A stretch of 64,000 bases of DNA from Bipolaris cookei (taxonomy: Eukaryota > Ascomycota > Dothideomycetes > Pleosporales > Pleosporaceae), in contig NRSV01000039.1 of NCBI GenBank assembly GCA_002286855.1, forward strand, positions 248,001-312,000, given 5' to 3'. Below the pieces are notes generated by a model, which saw only the letters and a list, made by a program, of their open reading frames with translations, was not told the origin of the DNA and searched no databases. Position numbers and translations under genes: made by a program. This document shows positions 1 through 8,780 of this stretch, piece by piece (the stretch's first letter is position 1; every line of letters begins with the position of its first letter).

Positions 1-2
1 CA

Positions 3-2411
3 GTGCGTCCAAAACTGGCGCGCCATGTCACACCCGCTATGGACTCTGAGATTCCATCTGCACCCCCTGCTTTGCATCCTGTTCAGCCTGCTCTGACCAA
101 ATCTCCATCTCCGACACTTGGGCGAGCTGTCACCGCCGGCGTGGCTTTGCAAGGCCTTCTCGACCCCACACGACTCACCCCAGATGCCTCACAAAAGACG
201 CCTGACGGAAAGCGAGGCTCATTGGACGATTTGTTCCGTGGCTTCAGCTCAGGGACACGTAAAGATCTTCAGGCAGGCTTGCGACTTGGCGAGCAACTTG
301 CGCAAAATCAGACAGAAGAGGACAATGTGCCCGGCCCCTCGAGCCCTATCAGGGGCCAATCTGCGGCAGGGCCGAAAGCAGGTGTGTTCCGAACGCAACG
401 AAAATATCAGCAATCGCGTCTTCTTACACCCGAAGACCAGGATCATGTTGTCACAGCGGTGGCACCAGCAGTTGCAGTGAGCGACGTCCAGTACCCAACG
501 TTGGATGTTGAAGAGGCGACCACAGCACCTTTAAGCCCTGTGAGAAGCGAATCCGCAATGAGCTGGCGAACCGACACTCCACCCCGCGCAGCCAAAAGTC
601 AAGATCAACAAGACACCACCATGAATGAGGTTCAAGAGGAGGTTCCGGGTCCTGCAGAAGAGCCAATCCAACACGATGACTTTGGTGATATTTGGCAAGA
701 GGAGGCTAGTCGCTCAGTGATCTCGATCAACCCAGAGGAAGTTCCAGTAGAGAAGTCCACTGAAACTCACGATATCTTCACAGACGCCAGCGTTGTCAAG
801 CCTGCTCGCGGCAGAGCTGCCCGGACTTGGCGCCGCAGGAAAGTAATCAATGAGACGGAGTCCCAGCAAGAGCCTGCCTCAGCACGCTCAGACCCAGCAG
901 CCGTCTCACAATCAGAGGGCAGTAAAGAAGCCCAAAAGGTTGATTCCGCACAACCCGATGAGCAGCCTATGCAAGTCAAAGAGCCAAACGCTGAAGGCGA
1001 AGAAAGTGACGCTGGCATGTTCTTCCAGTCGAACGTGCCCAATGTTACGGACCAGAAGCGGCCTACTCGGTTCCAGAGGCGGCGGCCAAGAAGACAAGAA
1101 GCAGAGAAGGTGAGCCTCTCTGAGCTTCTTGACCAGGGGGACAGTTTTGTACCAGAATCTCCCTCGCCCGTAAAAACGAAGACACCCCCCAAAGCGACGG
1201 TAAATCCATTCTTGGATACGCCACCTCGCTTCCCTGCACTCCTGAACTCGCCAAAGAAGAGCAGTCCTTTGAGGCGGGAGCTTCACAGTGGGGATATTTC
1301 TACGAGCTCCGTACAGCAGTATGAAGAGTCTACATTGCCACTCGCGCAAAGCTCGCCGTTCCATACGGTTGTCGATGGCGACAGCAAAATCTCAGCAGCA
1401 TCCGACCAGCAACAATTCCGAATGGAGATGGAAGGAAATACTGCTTCCACCATTATACGTGTGCGCGAGGAAGCCAACGAGTACCTAGACGCCTATGAAC
1501 CGCAAGAGCGAAGTCTGAATGAGATTACAGAGGTTACCGAGCCTAGCAGAACACATCAAGACATTAGTCACCTGCCATCGAGCCCACCGAAGATGCAGCG
1601 ACGGTTCGAACAGCGGTTGCTTTCTGCACGAAAGCCTTCGCCGCTTTCCAAGACAGTAGAGCGCCCAGGCAATGTATCCGTGCCACAATCACGGCAGAAC
1701 GTAGCGCGTTCCAAGGAACCGGAAGTGATTGAACTGTCGTCTGAAACTAGTTCTAGCGACGATGAGGAAGAAGAGGAGGAAGATGAGGATGAAGAGGAAT
1801 CAGATGCTACCCCTAGTGGCCATCCTCAACCCCGTGCACAGCCTGCTGCAACGTTGAGCGCCAAGCCAACAACCTCGCGCCCATCTCAACCACAACCACA
1901 CCCTATCCTCTCACGCATGACACCGTTACCAAAAGTCGAGCCTTGGACACGAACACATTACAAAGCCCTCGATAAACTATACACCACACACCTCAAACAT
2001 CCCGCACTCTTCTGTCCTTTCAACGTTCCTCCCACCCCCCTATCAACCACAAATGGCTACCTCCTCCGCCGCTTCCTCGCCGACAATGGCAACCTACCTT
2101 ATGTCGGCGCCGTGTTCCACGCCTGGGGCTACAGCATGGTCATGACCGCCGAGCTCGTCGTGCTCTGCAGCGTCTTCATGGACCTGATGAGCCTCAAGAG
2201 CGAAGTCGAGTACGAGCAAGTCACAGGTAGGAAACTAGAAGTAGGCGATTGTGCGCCAGGCAGGCGCGGCGACTGGATCTCTGGCGAAGACGTGTTGCAA
2301 CGTCTTGCTACTGTCGTCATGGGCGAGAGTGTGAGAAGAGATGAGCGGGCGGGGCTTGAGATTAACCGTTCCAGGGGTTTGCAGATTGAGTGGCCGCATA
2401 CGCCGCGGTGA
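3..2411 (+). CDS. AT-DNA-binding-like nuclear protein, 5' partial
   Basis: This open frame enters from the left edge and ends with TGA at 2409-2411. About 802 codons are visible and no genuine start is seen, because the first codon in the window is GTG. Most of the protein is low-complexity and Ser/Pro/Glu-rich. It has two Arg-rich basic patches (around GRAARTWRRRK and RFQRRRPRRQ) and a long acidic Asp/Glu run near residue 590. The only part that looks folded is the last 150 residues, starting near WTRTHYKALDKLY, with a hydrophobic helix around VMTAELVVLCSVF. This layout resembles fungal proteins annotated as AT DNA binding protein. That name is from memory of the family and no function can be read from the sequence. 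A nuclear location is inferred from the basic and acidic tracts. Confidence 0.6.
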   Translation: MRPKLARHVTPAMDSEIPSAPPALHPVQPALTKSPSPTLGRAVTAGVALQGLLDPTRLTPDASQKTPDGKRGSLDDLFRGFSSGTRKDLQAGLRLGEQLAQNQTEEDNVPGPSSPIRGQSAAGPKAGVFRTQRKYQQSRLLTPEDQDHVVTAVAPAVAVSDVQYPTLDVEEATTAPLSPVRSESAMSWRTDTPPRAAKSQDQQDTTMNEVQEEVPGPAEEPIQHDDFGDIWQEEASRSVISINPEEVPVEKSTETHDIFTDASVVKPARGRAARTWRRRKVINETESQQEPASARSDPAAVSQSEGSKEAQKVDSAQPDEQPMQVKEPNAEGEESDAGMFFQSNVPNVTDQKRPTRFQRRRPRRQEAEKVSLSELLDQGDSFVPESPSPVKTKTPPKATVNPFLDTPPRFPALLNSPKKSSPLRRELHSGDISTSSVQQYEESTLPLAQSSPFHTVVDGDSKISAASDQQQFRMEMEGNTASTIIRVREEANEYLDAYEPQERSLNEITEVTEPSRTHQDISHLPSSPPKMQRRFEQRLLSARKPSPLSKTVERPGNVSVPQSRQNVARSKEPEVIELSSETSSSDDEEEEEEDEDEEESDATPSGHPQPRAQPAATLSAKPTTSRPSQPQPHPILSRMTPLPKVEPWTRTHYKALDKLYTTHLKHPALFCPFNVPPTPLSTTNGYLLRRFLADNGNLPYVGAVFHAWGYSMVMTAELVVLCSVFMDLMSLKSEVEYEQVTGRKLEVGDCAPGRRGDWISGEDVLQRLATVVMGESVRRDERAGLEINRSRGLQIEWPHTPR

Positions 2412-2808
2412 GCTTGGCTTCCATGTTCGATTGCTGTTTTTTTGGTGATCGATGGACTGAAGTTTGCGGCTTGGAGACGGGCTACCATGTGATTGATGAT
2501 TGTTCATACTTTACTCTTTGAATTCGAGTTTCTTGGGGTTGGGCTGACTGTTTTTACTATTTGGGCATGATACCTCGCTGTTGAGTCAGTTTTCTTGTTC
2601 TATTTCTTGATTTGTCTTCTTAATATCGACTCACGTATTACTTCACTTGTTGACCAGAGCATTGCTGTTTCATCATCTCAATGGAACATGTGGAGTATTC
2701 CGTCCTCGTAACAAAAGAAAAGAGTACATGTCAGGAGGGTACCAGACTTTGCCTGTGGATGTTCCCAAAGCGTGGCCGTGCCCCATCCCTATATCCATCA
2801 TCGTATCC
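2412..2808. other. Noncoding 3' flank of the first gene
   Basis: T-rich sequence follows the stop codon and is consistent with a 3' UTR and terminator region. I see no credible gene here. The short frames across it are not coding-like. Confidence 0.5.
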
Positions 2809-2820
2809 AAAAAGCAAAAA
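2809..2820 (-). terminator. Pol III terminator of tRNA-Pro
   Basis: Two A5 runs on the plus strand (2809-2813 and 2816-2820) read as TTTTT on the minus strand, starting 11 nt past the tRNA 3' end. This is the expected oligo-T stop signal for RNA polymerase III. Confidence 0.6.
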
Positions 2821-2830
2821 GAAGATGAAC

Positions 2831-2935
2831 GGGCTCAACCGGGATTTGAACCCGGGACCTCCTGCAGAATAGGCTTGGAGACAGACGAAACTGAATTGTC
2901 CCAAAGCAGGAATCATACGACTAGACCATTGAGCC
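2831..2935 (-). tRNA. tRNA-Pro(UGG) with a 33-nt intron
   Basis: On the minus strand the acceptor stem GGCTCAA pairs with TTGAGCC, followed by discriminator C. The T arm is CCGGG-TTCAAAT-CCCGG, and the anticodon stem CCTGC/GCAGG encloses the loop TTTGGG+T, giving anticodon TGG (proline). The D arm is short (GTC/GAT). An intron of about 33 nt (2867-2899) lies at the canonical site one base 3' of the anticodon. It contains CCAAG, which can pair with the anticodon as in other fungal pre-tRNAs. Mature length without the CCA tail is 72 nt. CCA is not encoded, as usual in eukaryotes. Confidence 0.93.
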
Positions 2936-3419
2936 GTATTGTGGGTGGTTGAGATTGTTGTGATGACTAAGCTCTAAATTAATTAATTAATTAATGAACA
3001 AATATTAAATGATGCTCAGATTGGAGTAAGCTGCTGTGGTTGCTGATAGGTAGCGAAAATCCAGAGTGGAAAAAGTGGAGCACTGTGGGGAGCCATATGC
3101 ATCGCTGAGTCATTAGAGAGCCAACATAGGAGGCAGTGCACAACCGACACTCGGAAACGTGTATGGAGCATAGAAAAGTAGTCAATAAATTGAGCATTGC
3201 TGCGTATGTTGATGTGGTAATTGTACATTCGGCATGACTCTAATTTTCGCGTATACAAAGCCTGACCCGTGAGCTTCGCGACGGCGGCTAATGCGATTAT
3301 ATATCAAGTGCGAGACTACAGTAGAAGACCTTTGCTCGCTCGCTCGCTATCCGCTTTTGTTGATACTCAAACTGAGTTAATGCCAGAAGAATGGCTGGAA
3401 GTACTTGCGACATCGCGTC
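2936..3419. other. Intergenic, small (AATT)n tract
   Basis: This stretch lies between tRNA-Pro and the 3' end of TAM41. It holds a short (TTAA/AATT) microsatellite near 2978-2995 and no supported gene. Confidence 0.5.
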
Positions 3420-4778
3420 TTACTTCATTTTCGCCTTTTCCCGCTTTTCTTGCAAGTACCTCCATGACTTTGATAGGCCCGCCGTAAAGGGTCCCTTGAG
3501 CGTTTGCACAGTTGATGGCCACTTGACGGTCTGGTTGATCGCCTTAGTCACCATCTGAGGGATGTCCTTCTCAGCTGCTATTCGCCTGTCAAAGTCACCG
3601 GCAATCTGCTTCTTCAAAATTCCTCCTGAAGATTCGTCCTTCCTTGCCTCCAGCATCTGCTGGTACTCGCGGCCTGAGATGCCAAACTTGCCGCGATACT
3701 GGAAGTATACCTTTTCACGGAACTTCTTGGGCAACCGCCTGACCATACTGGCGCGACGCTCTGGGTTCATGTCTTGCGACATCTTCTGATCCAGCCCCTG
3801 GTCCTCCATCCAGTCCGGCTTCCGAATCACAGACTCGTCGGCGTACTTGATGTTCGGGAGTGACATTATGAGATCGTGGTAGAGGTATCGAAAGTTTTGT
3901 ATCTGGTGCGTGACAATGTTGTCAATCTTCTTGGGATTTTCACTACCATACTGCATGCGCGGGTCGCCTTGATAGCTTAAGCCTGTGATTGTAGAGTATA
4001 ATTCCTTCTCTGTAAACCTCTCGGGCAGCAAGAGAAGCGCGCATCGAACGGCAGAGAGCAGATTACGCTGATTCGCGACGCGGAGATTGGGCTCTTCGTG
4101 CAGGATTTTAACGGGCTTGTGGAGGCGGCCGGCAAAGTATAATGTGTCCCACTCGGTAAGGTCGCGAAGGAGCGTTTCGTAGTTGACGACGGCGTATTTG
4201 ATCATTGTTCCGTTCACTACAACGTACGGGTTAAAGTAAGCACCTGCGCCATACTTCTCTTGTACATGGCTGACGACTCCTGAGCCGAGCGACCCAAGGA
4301 AAGAATAATGATCTCTGTGTTCGCGTAGATTGAGCGAGTGGAAGTGTTGAGAGAAGCGAGGCGTCAGGATAAAGTCAATCATCTTTCCACCTCCTTTTTG
4401 CCATTTCAATATCGCATCGGGAGGGTTCGGATGAGGCGATTGCGTCGTGCGCGAAGCTGTCGCAGCTGACTGGGGAAAGACACCAGAGCCGTAGGCAAAT
4501 GCATATGTGACTGGCGGGAATTTCCGTAGTATGCCTCGCAATGCCCGTTTGAAGTCTTCATTGGTTTGCATCAACTGGTTTTTGCCAAAGTCCTTATGCG
4601 GGAGCTCTGTAAAGTCCGACAACGAGGGAGCTTCATCTTCCCAGTCTGGTGGCAGCGATTGGAACGCATGGGGAGTATCGGTAGGTGTTGTTTTTTCGGA
4701 TGACAGAAAGCGGCGATTGACATGCTCTAGGGGCCTTCTACGCCAGGCTATCCGAAATATTGGTTGGCGGCGATACAT
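3420..4778 (-). CDS. TAM41: Mitochondrial CDP-diacylglycerol synthase (Tam41/Mmp37)
   Basis: Single exon, 452 aa. I start it at ATG 4778; the frame extends 11 codons further only through a TTG. The N-terminus (MYRRQPIFRIAWRRR) is Arg-rich without acidic residues, as expected of a mitochondrial presequence. The Tam41 nucleotidyltransferase core follows: YAFAYGSGVF, KMIDFILTP and a downstream block containing FNPYVVVNGTMIKYAV. The family makes CDP-diacylglycerol on the matrix side of the inner membrane for cardiolipin synthesis, and its loss also impairs TIM23-dependent import. The length fits fungal homologues. It is divergent from BIR1, with only about 276 bp between the two start codons. Confidence 0.93.
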   Translation of the reverse strand: MYRRQPIFRIAWRRRPLEHVNRRFLSSEKTTPTDTPHAFQSLPPDWEDEAPSLSDFTELPHKDFGKNQLMQTNEDFKRALRGILRKFPPVTYAFAYGSGVFPQSAATASRTTQSPHPNPPDAILKWQKGGGKMIDFILTPRFSQHFHSLNLREHRDHYSFLGSLGSGVVSHVQEKYGAGAYFNPYVVVNGTMIKYAVVNYETLLRDLTEWDTLYFAGRLHKPVKILHEEPNLRVANQRNLLSAVRCALLLLPERFTEKELYSTITGLSYQGDPRMQYGSENPKKIDNIVTHQIQNFRYLYHDLIMSLPNIKYADESVIRKPDWMEDQGLDQKMSQDMNPERRASMVRRLPKKFREKVYFQYRGKFGISGREYQQMLEARKDESSGGILKKQIAGDFDRRIAAEKDIPQMVTKAINQTVKWPSTVQTLKGPFTAGLSKSWRYLQEKREKAKMK

Positions 4779-5054
4779 CTTGTTGGGAGGATAATGCTTC
4801 AAGTCGCGCAAAGTGAACGAACTGATGACGTAAGCGTGTTATTGCTCCACAGGTCTTGGCGGATCAGATGTTTGTGGTTTACCTGCCGCGTCTTCAGACG
4901 CGACTTCTTTCTCCATCCTCATCCAGCACACATCACCCGAGACTTGCAATATTTGGTATTGCAAAACACATCTTCATCTTCTATAACCGGCCGAGTAAAA
5001 AAGCAAAACTAACACTCAAAACTCTCCATAACTACCATCGCTCCTACCAACGCC
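4779..5054. promoter_or_regulatory. Shared TAM41/BIR1 divergent promoter
   Basis: The start codons of two divergent genes are 276 bp apart, so both promoters must lie here unless they extend into the coding regions. The BIR1-proximal part is CT- and CA-rich. No specific binding site is claimed. Confidence 0.5.
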
Positions 5055-6350
5055 ATGGATGCGTCGCTGGCTTCTTACCATGCGCGTCTAGCTACCTTTG
5101 AGGGAGCAGCTACGACGGGCAAGGGACGACGCACAAGCAGCAGATCTAAAAAGGCAGGAACTAAATCAAAGGCTTCATGGCCCCTTACAGCACCCTCAGC
5201 ACAGGATTTGGCGTATGCCGGTTTTGTATGGAAGCCTACGTCTACGAGCCCCGACAATGTACAATGCTTCAACTGCGAGTGCCAACTAGATGGTTGGGAG
5301 GAAGCGGATGTCCCTGCGTATGAACACGCAACACATTCTCCGAGTTGTGGTTTTGCAACCATCGCCTGTATCCGTCTCCGTGCGGGCGACCCTGGGAGGA
5401 CTGAAGAAGATCCGACCTCAGACGCCATGGTGGCAGCACGCCGCTCGACCTTTGGCGATATGTGGCCACTCGACATCGCGGCTGGTTACCCCAGCGTCGA
5501 CCAGATGGTGGACGCCGGCTGGTTTTATGACCCTGCAACAGACACACCCGATGGCGTTACCTGCCCATACTGCTCTCTAGCACTAGACGCATGGGATATT
5601 GGCGACGATCCTATGCAGGAGCACCGTCGAAGATCTCCTGACTGTCTCTTCTTCGTCCTCTCCGAACTCTACAAACCAGCCCCAGCACCCAAGAAAGCCA
5701 AGCGTGCCTCAAAAGCTAAGCGTGCCTCAACCCGTTCGTCAACTGCATCTACGGCAAGCAAGAGAGCCACACGTGGCAAGAAGCGGACGAGCGAGGCAGT
5801 TGAGGAATCCGAGTACTCTGAAGTCATCCAGCCTGCCCCGAAACGTGTGCGATCCTCGAGCATTGAAAGTTTCCCTAGTGATCTTCCTGTGGGAACGCCT
5901 AAGAAGACACCGACAGGAATCAGGGACACCGTCATGGATGACTTTGATATGTCGAGCCTGCCGGCGGACCTAGCAGTTGGAACACCCAAGAGGACCCCGC
6001 CTATGATGAGTGAGGCAGATGACATACCAGAGCCTATTAGCTGGAAGCCTGCCGACGTTGATGCCGTAATTACATCTCAGGAAGAAGCCCACGGTTTTAT
6101 CAGCGAAACCCTTGCTGATTCTGGCCTGGACAATGTTCAGACGGCGGACATGACCCCTGAAGAACTGTACGAATACGTTATGGCTAGCCTGACGGATGAA
6201 GAGAAGCGCATGACGATTGAACAATGGGTTCTGCACAACGCAAAGAGAGGCGAAGAAAAACTCCGCATGGCCTGCGAACAACAGATACTTGCATTCGAGG
6301 CAGAGAGTCAACGTGCCATGGCTGTTCTCGAGGGCATCCCCACGATCTGA
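5055..6350 (+). CDS. BIR1: BIR-domain protein, survivin/Bir1 homologue
   Basis: Single exon, 431 aa, starting at ATG 5055 in the context CGCCATGG. Two tandem BIR zinc-binding domains occupy roughly residues 8-95 and 120-200. Both show the C-x2-C...H-x6-C pattern (VQCFNCECQLDGWEE...HSPSCGF and VTCPYCSLALDAWD...SPDCLFF). A Lys/Ser/Arg-rich linker carries an apparent nuclear signal. Next come two copies of a DLxVGTPKxTP segment and an amphipathic C-terminal helix. Fungal Bir1/Cut17 belongs to the chromosomal passenger complex with Aurora kinase and INCENP, acting at centromeres and the spindle. The protein is shorter than yeast Bir1. The frame is uninterrupted, so the short length is not due to a visible break. 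Confidence 0.9.
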   Translation: MDASLASYHARLATFEGAATTGKGRRTSSRSKKAGTKSKASWPLTAPSAQDLAYAGFVWKPTSTSPDNVQCFNCECQLDGWEEADVPAYEHATHSPSCGFATIACIRLRAGDPGRTEEDPTSDAMVAARRSTFGDMWPLDIAAGYPSVDQMVDAGWFYDPATDTPDGVTCPYCSLALDAWDIGDDPMQEHRRRSPDCLFFVLSELYKPAPAPKKAKRASKAKRASTRSSTASTASKRATRGKKRTSEAVEESEYSEVIQPAPKRVRSSSIESFPSDLPVGTPKKTPTGIRDTVMDDFDMSSLPADLAVGTPKRTPPMMSEADDIPEPISWKPADVDAVITSQEEAHGFISETLADSGLDNVQTADMTPEELYEYVMASLTDEEKRMTIEQWVLHNAKRGEEKLRMACEQQILAFEAESQRAMAVLEGIPTI

Positions 6351-6777
6351 TTTTGGTGGGCATTTGGTTAAGGTTGGAGTACATAGGAGTTTGGTCATTG
6401 AGATACCCCGACATCAGGATGGGCGTTTTGGGCATGTTGCGATTCGCATACGTCTAATTTTACGGCTACTTACTGTTTTTGGTCTTTCATTTGGGGTGCC
6501 GCATCCGCCCTTCCTGCGGGACAACCGTCATAGCCTAGGAATAGCTGGGATAAACGAGGCACCTAGTTTTATTGTTTGTATGAGGTCAAGGGCAATTTTT
6601 GTTTTTGTCCAGGATAAGATGATGATAGACGAAAATGAATGATTTCCATGTTTGAACCATTGCTAGATGCCATTGAGAGAGAGGGGCAGATCAAGAGACG
6701 TGTTGATAGTCGAGAGCAATGCAACGCGTGATCACGTGATGTGCTTCACAATGTAAATGGATTGAGCAAAGCATATG
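6351..6777. other. Convergent 3' region of BIR1 and COG7
   Basis: The two genes point toward each other here, so the stretch should contain both 3' UTRs. I see no gene, repeat or structured RNA. Confidence 0.5.
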
Positions 6778-7812
6778 CTATTCCACAAAGCCTCGTATTC
6801 TTTGCAGATTTTCCAAAAATCCACCGGTTCTTTGCTGCGGAGGCTGTGGCTGAGACTTTGAAACACTAGAGCTACGAGCTGGCTTCTGCTGGCCTCGATC
6901 CTTGTTCTTATCCCTCTCTTTGTCCAGCTCTCGCTGCTTGTCCTCTGCCAGCTTCACCAGGCCATCGATGAACTTTGTTCTTGCCTTTTCTTCAGCCGTG
7001 CCCTTCCATACCTGAGCAAGGTCTCTCAGTGCTTGTATGCGCACCTCGGCCTTGTGCATGCCACCTTCTGGATCGCCTGTGATGAGGTCGGCAATCTCGG
7101 AGCGGAGCGAGGCGGCAAACTCTTTGCCTTTTTGCTCGCGTGAGGCGCTGTCGGTGCCGGGCTCGGGGGCAGAGACGCTGATTAGGGAGGCTCCTAGGGA
7201 TACCTCGCTAGGAGGAATAGTCCAGTGCATGGCTTCTCCGAAAACCTTGATAACACTCTCAAGGCGCGAGCGGACTGTGGTTAGGGTGCGAAGGTCGGAG
7301 ATGTATTCGGGAGTAGTGTCTTCAGGTTCTACTGCCGCTGGCAGCGCTTCGCTGGGGGCTTCTGTTTGTGCTGGCGCAGGACTTCCAGGTTCTCCTTCTA
7401 CAAGGTTTGGTTTTAGAGTAAGCCCACCTGGTAGAAATTTCTCAACGTCGTTCTTTAGGCCATCCGTTAGGGTCTCTGTAAGGCCGACTGCCTCTCCCCG
7501 CAATACTTCGACCTCATAAGCCAGCCGCCCACCAGTCCGTAGTATGTCATCGGTCAGTTGCGTGAGTATGGCAGATAGCCGGGTCGTATGTGCATTGAGC
7601 TGTGAGAGGAGGTCTTGAGTCTGAGAGGAGAGATCGGCCAACGAGGCGGCATTGCCTGTCTTTGATCTTGAGCTTAGCGATAGCGAGGGCAGTGTAGCAT
7701 TGAGGTAGTCGGCGGGGTCGAATTGCGATTGGAGGAATGGATCAAGCGCGGGATCGGATACATGTGTGGACTTGGCCGCTGCCGTTTCCGGCTTTTCCTG
7801 GGATACGGCCAT
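6778..7812 (-). CDS. COG7: Conserved oligomeric Golgi complex subunit 7
   Basis: Single exon, 344 aa. The start is set at MAVSQEKPE (ATG 7812) rather than an upstream in-frame ATG at 7857. The N-terminal segment DPFLQSQFDPADYLN and the helical stretch LSSQTQDLLSQLNAHTTRLS match the fungal Cog7 family. The rest is predicted coiled and helical, ending in a Gln/Pro/Ser-rich tail and the segment GFLENLQRIRGFVE. In the COG tether, Cog7 belongs to lobe B and supports retrograde intra-Golgi vesicle docking. Fungal Cog7 proteins are much shorter than animal ones, so the small size is normal. Confidence 0.85.
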   Translation of the reverse strand: MAVSQEKPETAAAKSTHVSDPALDPFLQSQFDPADYLNATLPSLSLSSRSKTGNAASLADLSSQTQDLLSQLNAHTTRLSAILTQLTDDILRTGGRLAYEVEVLRGEAVGLTETLTDGLKNDVEKFLPGGLTLKPNLVEGEPGSPAPAQTEAPSEALPAAVEPEDTTPEYISDLRTLTTVRSRLESVIKVFGEAMHWTIPPSEVSLGASLISVSAPEPGTDSASREQKGKEFAASLRSEIADLITGDPEGGMHKAEVRIQALRDLAQVWKGTAEEKARTKFIDGLVKLAEDKQRELDKERDKNKDRGQQKPARSSSVSKSQPQPPQQRTGGFLENLQRIRGFVE

Positions 7813-8780
7813 GGTGGACGCCGAGATACGGAGAGAAAGGTATTGCAGATGTTCCAAGATAGGGCTGGAAGCCGTGCCGAACGCTCGGAACCCTTGCTTG
7901 CACTTGGCCGATGGAGCTTCGTTCCCGCACCTAAAAAAGTGGGGGAGAAGCGCGCTATCTCAAGCTCCAAGATGACGGCATCCTGGTCTTTATCAAGAGA
8001 CTTGTCTTTTTCTCGTACACACCATTCCAATCGCTCCCCCAATTATGGTAATTAGTGTTTGGTCAGTGGCCAGGGGAATGGTAAGGAACGGTGAGTAGGC
8101 AGTCCTAAGTAGGAGAGCTCCACTCTAGACTGCGGGGCCTCAGCCACAGGCTCCACATCTCCAGGCATCAGAGCCCCCAACCCATGGGCCATTACCATTC
8201 TCGTTGACCGTCTACCAGGCAGCTCTGCAGCACCGCCATGGAGCCTTGCCAAGTCTCTATTAGGCCCTATTTGTCTGGATAGAGGTGAACAGTTAATCTT
8301 TGTTTTGTGCCCGCTCCTCCTCCTTCGCCATCACCTTCCTCTCTCTTTGCCTTTGTAATTCTCTCGCTACCACGACTTTGGTCAGCCTTTTGTGACGCCC
8401 ACTTCTCCCCTCTTTCCTCTTCATAACCTCTCACAAAACAACAAGGCCAACCCCATTAGTGTTTTACCGCAACCGCAGGAGTGATTTTCGTCTCCTCAAG
8501 TTACGCAGTAGTGGTAATTCTGTTCGTGATTGCCCAACTCGCCTCCTCCAGTGTTTGCTTGCTGGCACAAACAGGGCTCTTTGACGTCACCCAAATAAAG
8601 CCAACTCGCCCTCACTTGTGGTTATTACAAGCCGCGCTCCTATATCTCTACTGGTTCACCTGAAACCTACGCAACCCACGAAACACCGGTGTCTGGCAGT
8701 CGCTACCAGACAAGCGGCACGGCACTGTGCCACAAGCTCCCACAAACACTAACCTTGATCTTTCTCTCTTTCAATCCAAG
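7813..8780. promoter_or_regulatory. COG7/PARP divergent promoter region
   Basis: This is a gap of about 970 bp between divergent start codons. The stretch 8300-8470 is strongly pyrimidine-rich on the plus strand (repeated CTCCTC and TCTCTC), a common feature of transcribed leaders in filamentous fungi, so the PARP gene probably has a long 5' UTR. Short frames here start only at non-ATG codons and are not called. Confidence 0.45.

Noticed and set aside
8481..8663. 60-codon frame upstream of the PARP-UBC gene as an upstream ORF
   Set aside because: Begins with GTG, not ATG. The region reads as a pyrimidine-rich leader.
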